Origin: Sphingomonas cannabina
GTDB lineage: Bacteria; Pseudomonadota; Alphaproteobacteria; Sphingomonadales; Sphingomonadaceae
Assembly: GCF_021391395.1 (NCBI RefSeq)
Contig: NZ_CP090059.1
Coordinates: 2,651,001 to 2,715,000 of the forward strand
Length of the DNA: 64,000 bases
Direction of reading: 5' to 3'
Shown piece by piece: positions 28,872-40,602 of the stretch (its first letter is position 1; each line of letters begins with the position of its first letter). The position numbers and the translations under genes were made by a program. The notes under the pieces are model-generated. The model searched no databases. It was not told the origin of the DNA and saw only the letters and a list, made by a program, of their open reading frames with translations.

Positions 28872-28881
28872 CTGATGTCAA
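28872..28881. promoter_or_regulatory. Dyad CTGATGTCAA upstream of the secreted-protein gene
   Basis: CTGATGTCAA within TTACACTGATGTCAAGAAA, about 85 nt before the ATG at 28787. It matches two sites at 32146-32155 and 32168-32177 upstream of the TonB receptor, giving the pattern ACAyTGATGTyAA. Operator for an unknown regulator is inferred from the repetition alone. Confidence 0.45.
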
Positions 28882-28924
28882 GAAAGTTTTTTGATATATA
28901 AAATTACTGTGCACGAATCACCTT

Positions 28925-28947
28925 TTCAGAAAACATTGTTCTCTGAA
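28925..28947. repeat. 23-nt near-perfect palindrome
   Basis: TTCAGAAAACA and TGTTCTCTGAA (28925-28935, 28937-28947) pair with one G-T wobble around a single base. It lies 37 nt past the stop of the TonB receptor ending at 28984 and in the promoter region of the secreted-protein gene. It could be an operator or a terminator stem; no clear T-run follows on the minus strand. Confidence 0.5.
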
Positions 28948-28983
28948 TTATTTCTGTATCGACCTTGTAGTTACCGACTTATA

Positions 28984-32043
<3,060 letters not shown>

Positions 32044-32145
32044 TCCCTCCAACCCCTCCCTGTTACGGCTTCGCTCTGTCGGACGGCCGCTTTTTCACCA
32101 CCCGTCGAGTCGCGACTGGTGAATGGAGCCTTCCCCTTATGTACA

Positions 32146-32177
32146 TTGATGTCAACATGAAATAACACTGATGTTAA
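32146..32177. promoter_or_regulatory. Two dyads 22 bp apart upstream of the TonB receptor
   Basis: TTGATGTCAA (32146-32155) and CTGATGTTAA (32168-32177) are centred 22 bp apart, two helical turns, on the same DNA face. The first is the half-site pattern TTGA-NN-TCAA. A third related site lies at 28872. The regulator is not in evidence. Confidence 0.5.
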
Positions 32178-32438
32178 TGTTTAATTGACCTCATATCCCT
32201 TCGGCAAAATGACTTATTATCAGGATATTAGCCGTTCACGATCGGCAGCTGTCTCGCCGCATATCGCCACCTGCGCGACTAGCCGGCTATCGGACGGCGC
32301 AGGATAGCGTGGTGGCAGCGGTCCAGATCGACGCCGCATCACTCAACAAACCGGACATCTGTTTAATCAGGTGACGGGAAGCGTCCTCGGCTCACCGCAT
32401 GGGCGATTGACGTTAAATCTCACTCTCCAGTATCGATA

Positions 32439-32452
32439 TCCAAAATATGGGA
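32439..32452. promoter_or_regulatory. Candidate IclR-type operator upstream of PL22 gene
   Basis: TCCAAAATATGGGA lies 34 nt before the PL22 ATG. It fits the pattern TyCCAnnwnnTGGGA also seen upstream of the TonB receptor (34007) and, less well, in the 38.57-kb divergent gap and before the IclR gene. Binding is inferred. Confidence 0.4.
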
Positions 32453-32486
32453 CATCTGGGTCCCACTGGAGGATGGAAAGGTGCGG

Positions 32487-33827
32487 ATGATACGTCGCTA
32501 TGCTGGCTCGCGTGTCGCCGGGCTTCTCGCAGCGCTGATATTGGTCACCAGCGGCGGGGCGGCGCCGGCGCAGGACCCGCCGCGCGAGTGGATCGATCCC
32601 GACACCGGCCATCGCGTGATCCGTATCTCGGACCAGCCGGGCAGCTCCAGCCTCTATTTCAACTACAACGGCTATACGCCGCAGGGCGACAAGCTGCTGA
32701 TCTCGACCCCGACCGGGATCGCCGCCTACGATCTCAAGGCGCGCAAGCTCTCGACCGTGGTGACGATCAAGGGGCCGTTCCGGCTGCTCTTCACCGGCCA
32801 CAGGACGCGCTCGGTCTATTACCAGGTCGTGCCTGACGGGAGCCGACCGGGTCCCAAGACGATCTATGCGGCGGACGTCGACACCGGCAAGGTGCGCAAG
32901 ATCGCCGAGGTGCCGAACGGCGAAATCCAGACGATCAACGCCGACGAGACGCTGCTCGGCGGGGTCGAGACCGACCCCAATTCCAGCGCCGAGGCGCTCA
33001 AATATTTCCGTCAGCGCGACGCCCGCTACGACCAGGCGGACTATCGCGCCTCGTGGCCCGACGGCCGGCCGATGACCTATGCGGAATCGAAGGAAGTCCG
33101 CATGAACGAGCGGCTCGAGTCGAAGATCCCGATGACGATGTTCGTCATCGACACGCGGACGGGCAAGCAGCGCACGGTCTACGGCTCGACCGATTGGCTC
33201 AACCACCTCCAGTTCTCCCCGACCGATCCGGGCCTGCTCATGTATTGCCACGAAGGGCCGTGGCATAAGGTCGACCGGCTGTGGCTGATCCGCGTCGACC
33301 AGCCCGACGCCAAGCCGCTCAAGCTGCACGAGCGCACGATGAACATGGAGATCGCCGGCCACGAATGGTTCAGCCACGACGGCAAGACCGTGTGGTACGA
33401 CCTGCAGACGCCGCGCGGCGAGGATTTCTGGGTCGCGGGCTTTGAGATCGCGACGGGCAAGCGCAACTGGTACCACCTCCAGCGCAACGAATGGTCGGTG
33501 CACTTCAACAGCTCGCCCGACGGCACGATGTTCGCCGGCGACGGCGGCGACAGCGAGATGGTCGCGCACGCGCCCGACGGGAAGTGGCTCTACCTGTTCA
33601 AGCCGAACGGCATTCCCGATGTCGCCGGCATCCGGGCACCGAATTCGGGCTCGCTGATCCACCCCGGCTATTTCACCTCCGAGCGGCTCGTGAACATGAA
33701 GAACCACGATTACCGGCTCGAGCCGAACGTGAACTTCACGCCGGACGGCAAATGGCTGGTGTTCCGATCGAACATGTTCGGACCGACTCAGGTCTACGCG
33801 GTCGAGCTCGCCAAGGCGCAGCAATAG
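32487..33827 (+). CDS. ogl: Oligogalacturonate lyase, PL22, exported form
   Basis: The 446-aa protein is a PL22-type seven-bladed propeller lyase that cleaves short oligogalacturonides to unsaturated products. Recognisable stretches are FNYNGYTPQGDKLLIST, CHEGPWHKVDRLWLI, GHEWFSHDGKTVWYD and NEWSVHFNSSPDGTMFAGDG, which hold His residues expected to bind the metal. Unlike well-known cytoplasmic forms it starts with a signal peptide (RRYAGSRVAGLLAALILVT, cleavage near APAQ), so it probably works in the periplasm. ATG 32487 with AAAGG upstream is chosen; GTG 32481 is possible. It opens the pectin locus. Confidence 0.88.
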   Translation: MIRRYAGSRVAGLLAALILVTSGGAAPAQDPPREWIDPDTGHRVIRISDQPGSSSLYFNYNGYTPQGDKLLISTPTGIAAYDLKARKLSTVVTIKGPFRLLFTGHRTRSVYYQVVPDGSRPGPKTIYAADVDTGKVRKIAEVPNGEIQTINADETLLGGVETDPNSSAEALKYFRQRDARYDQADYRASWPDGRPMTYAESKEVRMNERLESKIPMTMFVIDTRTGKQRTVYGSTDWLNHLQFSPTDPGLLMYCHEGPWHKVDRLWLIRVDQPDAKPLKLHERTMNMEIAGHEWFSHDGKTVWYDLQTPRGEDFWVAGFEIATGKRNWYHLQRNEWSVHFNSSPDGTMFAGDGGDSEMVAHAPDGKWLYLFKPNGIPDVAGIRAPNSGSLIHPGYFTSERLVNMKNHDYRLEPNVNFTPDGKWLVFRSNMFGPTQVYAVELAKAQQ

Positions 33828-33922
33828 GCGCGGTTGGCGCCGGCGATGCGCTCTATCGGACGATGATGGCGACGGGCCGGCAGCAAGCGGCCGACCGCAA
33901 TGCGTGGCCTTGCCGCCACGGT

Positions 33923-33950
33923 CCGGCGCACGGCCGGGGCAATGTTTTTT
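33923..33950 (+). terminator. Hairpin plus T-run after PL22 gene
   Basis: CCGGC-GCACG-GCCGG (33923-33937), with outer TTGCC/GGCAA able to extend it across a bulge, is followed by six T at 33945-33950. It lies about 95 nt past the stop at 33827. A rho-independent terminator is likely though the core stem is short. Confidence 0.5.
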
Positions 33951-34006
33951 AACGGGCTTGACACCGCTAGCCCCAAAGGCGCATCGCTCCAATTAGTGAT
34001 ATTATA

Positions 34007-34021
34007 TTCCACATCGTGGGA
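34007..34021. promoter_or_regulatory. Candidate IclR-type operator upstream of TonB receptor
   Basis: TTCCACATCGTGGGA is a 15-nt dyad (TTCCAC / GTGGGA, five of six positions paired) 53 nt before the ATG at 34075. It is the best copy of the motif found near the pectin genes. Confidence 0.5.
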
Positions 34022-34074
34022 CTAAGGCGATCCGGTAGGAACACGCCGGAGCGAGCGTGAATGGGAGGTTTGGG

Positions 34075-37047
34075 ATGAGTGAAAGCGTACCCGCCCGCGG
34101 CAGCGCACTGCGGTTCACGGCCTCGATCGGGGCATTGGTGCTCGGACTGACGAGCGCATCCGCCTTCGCACAGGAAACACCCCCCGCTCCCGCCGGTCAG
34201 GACGGTGCGCAGGAGGCGACCGCTCCCGCCCCCGATCAGCAGGACACCAGCCCGGACATCGTCGTCACCGGCTTCCGCGGCTCGCTGGAGAACGCACTGC
34301 GCATCAAGCAGAGCTCGGCGGGTGTCGTGGACGCGATCAGTGCGCAGGACATCGCCGACTTCCCCGACGCCAACCTCGCCGACTCGCTCCAGCGTGTCCC
34401 CGGCATCTCGATCGAGCGCGACGGCGGCGAGGGGCGCGCGATCACGGTGCGCGGGCTCGGCGGCGACTTCAGCCGCACCCGCTTCAACGGGTTGGAGGCG
34501 ATCTCGGCGACCACCGGCTCGACGCTCGGCGCCGGCATCAACCGCGGCCGCACCTTCGACTACAGCGTGTTCGCGTCGGAGCTGTTCAGTCAGGTGGTGG
34601 TCAACAAGACCCAGTCCGCCGAGGTCGACGAAGGCTCGCTCGGCGCGACCGTCGATCTCACCACTGGCCGGCCGTTCGACAAGCCAGGCTTCCAGGCGGC
34701 GCTGTCCGCGCAGGCGGCCTATTACACGATCAACGACAAATGGGCGCCGCGCATCGCCGGCCTGATCAGCGACACCTTCGCCGACGACCGGATCGGCGTG
34801 CTGTTCTCCTTCGCCTGGAACAAGCGCAGCGTGCAGGAGGACGCCTATTCCAACACCAGCCTGTCCGACTTCACCGACATCAACAACGGCTTCTGCCCGA
34901 TCGTGCCGGGCACGCCGACGACGCCCGTCAACCCGCTGGTCGGCACCGCGCCGCGCGCCTCGCAGTGCATTCCCGCCTCGGGACCCAATCCGGGCTCGAC
35001 GCCCGACGCCTACAACGCGATCAACCAGCCGAACGTCTTCATGGCCCGCCTGCCGGGTTATGGCCGCTTCCTCAACGATCAGGAGCGCCTCGGCCTGACC
35101 GGCTCGATCCAGCTCAAGCCGACCGATCACATGCAGATCACGATCGATCTCGCCTATTCGCGGTTCGATCAGAAGAAGACCGATCTCGCCACCAACCCGA
35201 TCAGCCTCAACCGCGGCCTCGGCTCGCCGCCCGCCGGCACGCCTTGGACGCCCGCACAGCTCGCCGGGCGCCCGAACATGAAGATCCGCGACGTCGAGAT
35301 CAACGACGCGGGCGAAGTCGTCTACGGCCTGTTCGACGACACCGACTTCGGCGTCACCAACAGCTACGACGTCTCCTCGACTTATTTCTGGCAGGCCAAT
35401 GGCCGGATCGACCAGGATGTCGGCGAGAAGGGCAAGCTCAGCATCCTCTACGGCCAGTCGCGCTCGTACTTCGACAACCCCTACTCCCGCCTCGTCACCT
35501 TCAGCCGCTTCGACGGGGACGGCTTCGTCTATGATGCGCGGGACAATCGGAAGACGCCGATCCTCGACTATGGCTTCGACGCGACCGATCCCGCCAACTG
35601 GCAATATGCCAACGGCTACGACAACATCCGCCAGTTCCGCGCGACCGTCGACAACCAATTCAAGACGCTGAAGGTCGATTTCCAGTACGAGCTCAATGAC
35701 GCGCTGACCTTCAAGACCGGCATCGCCGGCAAGCGCTTCAAGTTCGCCTCGACCCGCGAGCAGCGCATCGCCTCGCAGAACCTGATCCCGCCGCTGCCCG
35801 CCGGCATGACCATGGCCGACATCAGCAAGGTGGTGACGGTCGACGGCATCAGCATCCCCGACGGGTCGACCAACTCGTTCGTGGTGCCCGACATCTTCAA
35901 GATCATGCAGACCTTCAACGTCGACTGCGAATGCGTGAACCAGTTCGGCGACTTCCGCATGGGCAGCGTCGGCACGGGATCGCAGGGCGACAACCGCTCG
36001 GTGATCGAGCAGGACGTCAGCCCCTATGCGCAGCTCGACTATAAGTTCGACCTCGCCAACGGCATGATCGTGCGCGGCAATGCCGGCGTGCGCTATGCCC
36101 ATACCGACCAGAGCTCGACCGGCTATGTCGGCGCCGGCGTGCTGACGCGCGTCAACCGCAGCTACGACAACTGGCTGCCGGCGGTGAACCTGGCGGTCGA
36201 CGTCACGCCCAAGCTGACCGCACGCCTGGCCTATGCCAAGGCGATGTCGCGGCCCTCGCTCGGCTTCCTGACGCCGGGCGGCGCGATCGGCACCGCGCAG
36301 ATCCCGTTCACCGCGACCGTCGGCAATCCCTATCTCAAGCCCTATCTCGCGGACAATTACGACGTCAGCGTCGAGTGGTACTTCCAGCAGGGCGCGGTGC
36401 TGTCGGCCGCCTATTTCCACAAGGACATCAGCAACTTCGTCCAGCAGATCACGACGACGATGGGCTATTCCGATGCCGGCCTGCCGCTCTCGCTGCTCTC
36501 GCCGACGCAGGATCCCAACACGCCGACCAACATTACCACCTACCGCAACACCGCGGGCGGCAAGATCGACGGCTTCGAGATCTCCTACCAGCAGCCGTTC
36601 ACCTTCCTGCCCGGCTTCCTCAAGCATTTCGGCGCGATCCTGAACTACACGCACATCAAGTCGAACATCTCCTACGTGCTGACGACCAGCGCCTCGGGTC
36701 CGACGATGCAGGCTCCGCTGATCAACGTCTCGCCCAACTCGGCGAACGCGACGCTCTATTACGAGGACGACAAATTCTCGATCCGCGGCTCGCTCGCCTA
36801 TCGCGACGAGTATCTGAGGATCATCCCAGTGCGCGCCGGCCTCGCGGACACCGCCGGCGCCTACAGCAGCACCAACATCGACGCCTCGGCGAGCTACAAG
36901 CTCACCGACAGGCTCACGCTGACCGTCGACGCGATCAACCTCACCAACCAGCCCACCAGCTACTGGGACGGCGAGGACCGGCGCGATCAGCAGGTCTACA
37001 GCTCGACGGGCCGGCAGTTCTTCTTCGGCGCACGGTACAAGTTCTAG
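34075..37047 (+). CDS. TonB-dependent receptor, Xanthomonas/Caulobacter oligosaccharide type
   Basis: The 990-aa protein has a signal peptide (ending ASAFAQ) and the features of the large carbohydrate-linked receptor subfamily: PDIVVTGFRGSLENALRIKQ, then VDAISAQDIADFPDANLADS, LQRVPGISIERDGGEGRAIT and VRGLGGDFSRTRFNGLEA. The barrel ends GRQFFFGARYKF. Members in pectin loci are thought to import oligosaccharides across the outer membrane; here oligogalacturonides or rhamnogalacturonan pieces are likely. GGGAGG lies 6 nt before the ATG at 34075. It is followed 17 nt later by the CE12 esterase, so they probably form one operon. Confidence 0.92.
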   Translation: MSESVPARGSALRFTASIGALVLGLTSASAFAQETPPAPAGQDGAQEATAPAPDQQDTSPDIVVTGFRGSLENALRIKQSSAGVVDAISAQDIADFPDANLADSLQRVPGISIERDGGEGRAITVRGLGGDFSRTRFNGLEAISATTGSTLGAGINRGRTFDYSVFASELFSQVVVNKTQSAEVDEGSLGATVDLTTGRPFDKPGFQAALSAQAAYYTINDKWAPRIAGLISDTFADDRIGVLFSFAWNKRSVQEDAYSNTSLSDFTDINNGFCPIVPGTPTTPVNPLVGTAPRASQCIPASGPNPGSTPDAYNAINQPNVFMARLPGYGRFLNDQERLGLTGSIQLKPTDHMQITIDLAYSRFDQKKTDLATNPISLNRGLGSPPAGTPWTPAQLAGRPNMKIRDVEINDAGEVVYGLFDDTDFGVTNSYDVSSTYFWQANGRIDQDVGEKGKLSILYGQSRSYFDNPYSRLVTFSRFDGDGFVYDARDNRKTPILDYGFDATDPANWQYANGYDNIRQFRATVDNQFKTLKVDFQYELNDALTFKTGIAGKRFKFASTREQRIASQNLIPPLPAGMTMADISKVVTVDGISIPDGSTNSFVVPDIFKIMQTFNVDCECVNQFGDFRMGSVGTGSQGDNRSVIEQDVSPYAQLDYKFDLANGMIVRGNAGVRYAHTDQSSTGYVGAGVLTRVNRSYDNWLPAVNLAVDVTPKLTARLAYAKAMSRPSLGFLTPGGAIGTAQIPFTATVGNPYLKPYLADNYDVSVEWYFQQGAVLSAAYFHKDISNFVQQITTTMGYSDAGLPLSLLSPTQDPNTPTNITTYRNTAGGKIDGFEISYQQPFTFLPGFLKHFGAILNYTHIKSNISYVLTTSASGPTMQAPLINVSPNSANATLYYEDDKFSIRGSLAYRDEYLRIIPVRAGLADTAGAYSSTNIDASASYKLTDRLTLTVDAINLTNQPTSYWDGEDRRDQQVYSSTGRQFFFGARYKF

Positions 37048-37064
37048 GCTTTCGGGAGGGGATC

Positions 37065-37844
37065 ATGCGAAAGGCTGCTCCGGCGATATTGCTGATGCTG
37101 GCAACGGCAGCCGCTTCCGCTCCTCCGCGCATCCTGATCGCGAGCGATTCGACCGCGGCGAACTACGCATCCGACCAGTTCCCGCAGATGGGCTGGGGCA
37201 TGTTCCTCGGCTGCTCGCTCGATCCGGGCAGCGAGGTGATCAATCGGGCGCGCGGCGGCCGCAGCACACGGACGTTCCTGTCGGAAGGGCTATGGTCGGC
37301 GCTGCTCGATGATATCCGTCCCGGCGACACGGTGCTGATCCAGTTCGGCCATAACGACGAGGACCTGAAGAAGCCCCAGCGCCACACCGAGGCGAACGGC
37401 GAATATCGCGAGAACCTCGAGCGCTTCGTGCGCGACGTGCGAGCGAAACAGGGCCGGCCGGTCCTGGTGACTCCGGTCGCCCGGCACGAATTCCGCGACG
37501 GGCATATCCAGCCGACTCACGGCGACTATGCCAAGGCGGTGATCGCTGTCGCCCGCGCGACTCGCACGCCGCTGATCGACCTCGACGCCGACAGCCGTGC
37601 CTTCCTCGACAAGCAGGGCGAGGCGGCATCGGCGCATTATTTCATGATCTACGCCCCCGACGATCACGTCGCGCGCTTTCCGGAAGGGCACAACGACACC
37701 ACCCACCTCAACGAGCTCGGCGCGCGGGCGACGGCACGCATCGTCGCGAATGCGCTGGCAAAGCTGCGGCTGCCGATCTCGCGCCATATCCACCCGAACG
37801 ATCCGGGCGCAGCGGTCGCGCGCGGCAATGCCGCGTGCGGCTAG
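37065..37844 (+). CDS. Rhamnogalacturonan acetylesterase, CE12-like SGNH hydrolase
   Basis: The 259-aa secreted protein has a signal peptide (MRKAAPAILLMLATAAASA) and all SGNH blocks: IASDSTAANY with nucleophile Ser29, NRARGGRSTRTF (block II Gly), FGHNDED (block III) and DTTHLNELGA with Asp211 and His214. This arrangement is that of rhamnogalacturonan acetylesterases, which remove acetyl groups from pectin backbones before other enzymes can cut. GGGAGGGG lies just before the ATG. Its stop codon shares the tetranucleotide CTAG with the stop of the opposite-strand gene. Confidence 0.88.
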   Translation: MRKAAPAILLMLATAAASAPPRILIASDSTAANYASDQFPQMGWGMFLGCSLDPGSEVINRARGGRSTRTFLSEGLWSALLDDIRPGDTVLIQFGHNDEDLKKPQRHTEANGEYRENLERFVRDVRAKQGRPVLVTPVARHEFRDGHIQPTHGDYAKAVIAVARATRTPLIDLDADSRAFLDKQGEAASAHYFMIYAPDDHVARFPEGHNDTTHLNELGARATARIVANALAKLRLPISRHIHPNDPGAAVARGNAACG

Positions 37845-38533
37845 GCGGTCCGCACGGTGAAGTCGCGGATCCGAAGATGACTTTTGGTCGTGCGGAGTCC
37901 GAAATGCCCATGCAGATAGGGCTCGGCATCGTCGAGTGCGAACAGCAGCTTTCCGTCGCGCTCGACGGCAATATGCCGGCCGTCGGCGATCAGGCGGACA
38001 TGCGTCCAACGATTGGGCTCGAGCAGCGCCGCCCGGTCGGAGCGGTCGTGCTGCGGCAGGATCGGCCGGTCACCGGCGCGGCCGACGTAGCGGCGCAGGC
38101 GCGTGGTGGTGTTCCGATTGCCGCCGATCCCGACATAATAGGTGCGGAGCGTATCATATTCGGCGAAGGCGCCGCTGCGCGGGCGATCGAGCACCGATTC
38201 GTCCGGCGCCGCCGGGTCGGTCGCCATCCAGAAGGCGTTGACGTCGCTTACCGCATCATTGGGGCCGTCCTCGGCGACCGCCAGCACCCGATAGTCGATC
38301 GTCACCGGCGCCTGCAGCTCCGGCCGGAACCACAAGGTGATCCCCGCCGGCGCATCGATGTCGAGGATTCCGTCGCGGACGCTCACCTTGGCGGGGCGCT
38401 CGGCTTCGACGGCCCATTGACTGAGATCGCGGCGGAAATCATCGCGCAACACCCGCCCACTATCCCGCGCGGCGGCGAGTATGGGTACAAGAGCCAACGC
38501 TCCGATCAGCGAGCGACGCGGGAGTGCAATCAT
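37841..38533 (-). CDS. Exported lectin-like (concanavalin fold) protein of pectin locus
   Basis: The 230-aa protein has a twin-arginine-like N terminus (PRRSLIGALALVPILAAA) and a beta-rich body. Characteristic pieces are RDDFRRDLSQW, TLWFRPELQAPVTIDY, NTTTRLRRYVG, PNRWTHVRLIADGRHIAVE and HGHFGLRTTKSHLRIRDF; the last is typical of jelly-roll glycan-binding domains. I believe it matches a DUF (DUF6250-like) found beside rhamnogalacturonan enzymes, but cannot confirm it. It may bind or cleave pectin. It is transcribed away from the GH28 gene and converges on CE12. ATG 38533 is taken; 38554 is also possible. Confidence 0.68.
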   Translation of the reverse strand: MIALPRRSLIGALALVPILAAARDSGRVLRDDFRRDLSQWAVEAERPAKVSVRDGILDIDAPAGITLWFRPELQAPVTIDYRVLAVAEDGPNDAVSDVNAFWMATDPAAPDESVLDRPRSGAFAEYDTLRTYYVGIGGNRNTTTRLRRYVGRAGDRPILPQHDRSDRAALLEPNRWTHVRLIADGRHIAVERDGKLLFALDDAEPYLHGHFGLRTTKSHLRIRDFTVRTA

Positions 38534-38568
38534 CCGAGCGCATCTTTCTTGCATAATATGAATTATAA

Positions 38569-38583
38569 AAGCATATTGTGGGA
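38569..38583. promoter_or_regulatory. Candidate IclR-type operator in divergent gap
   Basis: AAGCATATTGTGGGA matches 10 of 15 positions of the site at 34007, with the right half TGTGGGA intact. It lies 36 nt from the ATG at 38533 (minus) and 86 nt before the GH28 start. The weaker left half makes this the least certain copy. Confidence 0.3.
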
Positions 38584-38634
38584 TACCGGCGCAACCGACC
38601 GCGCTCAGGATAGTCGTCCGTAGAGGGGAAAGCG

Positions 38635-38679
38635 ATGCGTGGCAGGATGCGCCGACACGGCCGGACGGCGTGGTGTTGA
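38635..38679 (+). other. 14-codon upstream ORF before GH28 gene
   Basis: The best ribosome-binding site in this gap (GAGGGGAAA) serves an ATG at 38635 that is out of frame with GH28. It gives only 14 codons (MRGRMRRHGRTAWC) and its stop at 38677-38679 overlaps the GH28 start region. This could be a leader that couples translation, or a sign of a frameshift at the N terminus. Confidence 0.35.
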
Positions 38680-40229
38680 CGTCCCTGCTGTCGCGTCGGG
38701 ACGTGAGCGGTGCGCTCGCGGCGGGACTTGCCGCCCTGCCGCTCCCTGCGCGCGCCGGCCAGCGCTACGACGTCCGCGACTTCGGCGCGCGGGGCGACGG
38801 CGTCACGCTCGACACCGATGCCGTGAACCGCGCGATCGCTGCGGCGTCCCGCGGCGGCGGTGGGACGGTTGTGTTTCCGGCGGGACGGTACCTGTGCTTC
38901 TCGATCCGCCTTCAAAGCCGCGTCACGCTGCAGCTCGACGCCGGCGCGGTGATCGAGGGCGCCGATCCGGCCGTCCACCCCGGCCGCTACGACGATCCCG
39001 AGCAGGGTTCGGACGGCCTTTACCAGGATTTCGGCCACAGCCACTGGCGCAACAGCCTGATCTGGGGCGATGGCGTCGAGGACATCGCGATCCTCGGCCC
39101 CGGAATGATCCACGGCAAGGGTCTCACCCGCAACGGCCCCGGCGCCCGCTGGACGCGCGGCGCGGGCGAGCGGCCGAACTCGATGGCCGGCATGTCCGCC
39201 ACCGAGATATCGCGGCTGGAACCGGCATTCGAGGCGATGCGCGGCCTCGGCAACAAGGCGATCGCGCTCAAGAACGCTCGCAACGTCCGTCTCTCCGGTT
39301 TCACGCTGCTGCTCGGTGGGCATTTCGCCATCCTCGCCACCGGCGTCGAGGGGCTGACGATCGATCGGCTGACGATCGACACCCAGCGCGACGGGATCGA
39401 CCTCGATTGCGTGCGGAACGCCACCGTCACCAACTGCCGCGTCAACACGCCCAATGACGACGCGATCGTGCTCAAGAGCAGCTTCGCGCTCGGCCGCGCC
39501 GTGCCGACCGAGCATGTCCTCGTGCGCGACTGCACCGTCTCCGGTTACGACGTCGGCACGATGATCGACGGCACGCGCGGGCGCACTACCCTGCTCGCGC
39601 CCGACCGCGACGGACCGACCGGGCGCATCAAGCTCGGCACCGAGAGCAACGGCGGCTATCGCCACATTCTGATCGAGCGCTGCCGGTTCGAGCGGTCGCG
39701 GGGGCTGGCGCTGGAGACGGTCGACGGCGGCGCGATGGAGGATGTGATCGCGCGCGATCTCACCATGCGCGAGGTCACCACTGCGCCGATCTTCGTGCGG
39801 CTCGGCGATCGCCGCAGGGGGCCAGCCGGTACTCGCGTTGGATCGACGCGCGGCATCGTCATCGCGGATATCGATGCGGCCATGTCCGAACACCGCTATC
39901 CGGCGATCGTCGCGGGGTTGCCGGGGCATCCGGTGCGGGACGTCGCGCTTCGTAACATTCATCTCGCCTTTCCAGGCGGCGGCACCGCCGCAGAGGCCGC
40001 GACACGACCCGAGGATCAGGCGGAAGCCTATCCTGAACCAAGCATGTTCGGCCCCCTCCCCGCCTGGGGGCTATGGATGCGTCATGCAGAGGGCATCACG
40101 ATAGACCGGCTGTCGATGGAGACAGCCGTCCCGGACGCGCGCCCGGCGATCGTGACGCAGGACGCCGCACGCCTCACCGTCACCCGCACGCCGCTCTGGC
40201 CGGGCGCCGTACATCTCGATCCCGCTTGA
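38670..40229 (+). CDS. Glycoside hydrolase family 28 (polygalacturonase/rhamnogalacturonan hydrolase)
   Basis: The 519-aa exported protein has a twin-arginine-like N terminus (LSRRDVSGALAAGLAALPLP) and the right-handed beta-helix of GH28. It shows the pectate-enzyme start YDVRDFGARGDGVTLDT, the acidic motifs DGIDLDC and NTPNDDAIVLKSS, and GRIKLGTESNGGYRHI, which carries the RIK-type substrate site. It should hydrolyse galacturonan or the galacturonate-rhamnose backbone. The usual GHG histidine motif is not obvious. The start is uncertain: GTG 38670, GTG 38673 or TTG 38676. It is divergent from the lectin-like gene. Confidence 0.87.
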   Translation: MVLTSLLSRRDVSGALAAGLAALPLPARAGQRYDVRDFGARGDGVTLDTDAVNRAIAAASRGGGGTVVFPAGRYLCFSIRLQSRVTLQLDAGAVIEGADPAVHPGRYDDPEQGSDGLYQDFGHSHWRNSLIWGDGVEDIAILGPGMIHGKGLTRNGPGARWTRGAGERPNSMAGMSATEISRLEPAFEAMRGLGNKAIALKNARNVRLSGFTLLLGGHFAILATGVEGLTIDRLTIDTQRDGIDLDCVRNATVTNCRVNTPNDDAIVLKSSFALGRAVPTEHVLVRDCTVSGYDVGTMIDGTRGRTTLLAPDRDGPTGRIKLGTESNGGYRHILIERCRFERSRGLALETVDGGAMEDVIARDLTMREVTTAPIFVRLGDRRRGPAGTRVGSTRGIVIADIDAAMSEHRYPAIVAGLPGHPVRDVALRNIHLAFPGGGTAAEAATRPEDQAEAYPEPSMFGPLPAWGLWMRHAEGITIDRLSMETAVPDARPAIVTQDAARLTVTRTPLWPGAVHLDPA

Positions 40230-40237
40230 GGACAGCC

Positions 40238-40552
40238 ATGACCATCCACGCCTTCCGCATGCAGCTTAAGCCCGGCACGGTCGAGGAGTATCGCCGCCGC
40301 CACGACGAAATCTGGCCGGAGCTCGCCGAGCTACTGCACGAATCCGGCATCTACGACTATTCGATCTTCCTCGACGAGCAGACGCTGGCGCTGTTCGCCG
40401 TTCTCAAGCTCGCCGACGACAACCGCCGCGACGCCCTGCCCGACCATCCGGTGATGCGCCGCTGGTGGGATCACATGGCGCCGCTGATGGAGGTTCAGCC
40501 CGACAACCGGCCGGTCGAATGGCCGCTGGTGCCGATGTTCCACTTGGATTGA
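40238..40552 (+). CDS. rhaM: L-rhamnose mutarotase
   Basis: The 104-aa protein interconverts alpha and beta anomers of L-rhamnose. Family marks are MTIHAFRMQLKPGTVEEYRR, RHDEIWPEL with the catalytic His, YDYSIFLDE and MRRWWDHMAPLMEVQPDN. Length is typical. It starts 9 nt after the GH28 stop, so it belongs to the same transcript, consistent with rhamnose being released from rhamnogalacturonan. Confidence 0.93.
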   Translation: MTIHAFRMQLKPGTVEEYRRRHDEIWPELAELLHESGIYDYSIFLDEQTLALFAVLKLADDNRRDALPDHPVMRRWWDHMAPLMEVQPDNRPVEWPLVPMFHLD

Positions 40553-40602
40553 CCGCGGCCTTGCCCGCGCCCCCGCACAGCTTCAGGAGTGAAAGACAGT
40601 TT

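Larger units (their letters stand above)
32044..32486. other. Divergent control region, AT-rich
   Basis: This 443-nt gap separates the TonB receptor (-) from the PL22 gene (+). The half next to the receptor holds paired dyads at 32146 and 32168. The half next to PL22 holds the IclR-type candidate site at 32439. GC content drops sharply between about 32130 and 32230. No gene is apparent. Confidence 0.65.

Noticed and set aside
33967..36654. 895-codon minus-strand ORF opposite the TonB receptor
   Set aside because: It lies antisense to a clear receptor and consists of valine/arginine/glycine-rich low-information sequence.
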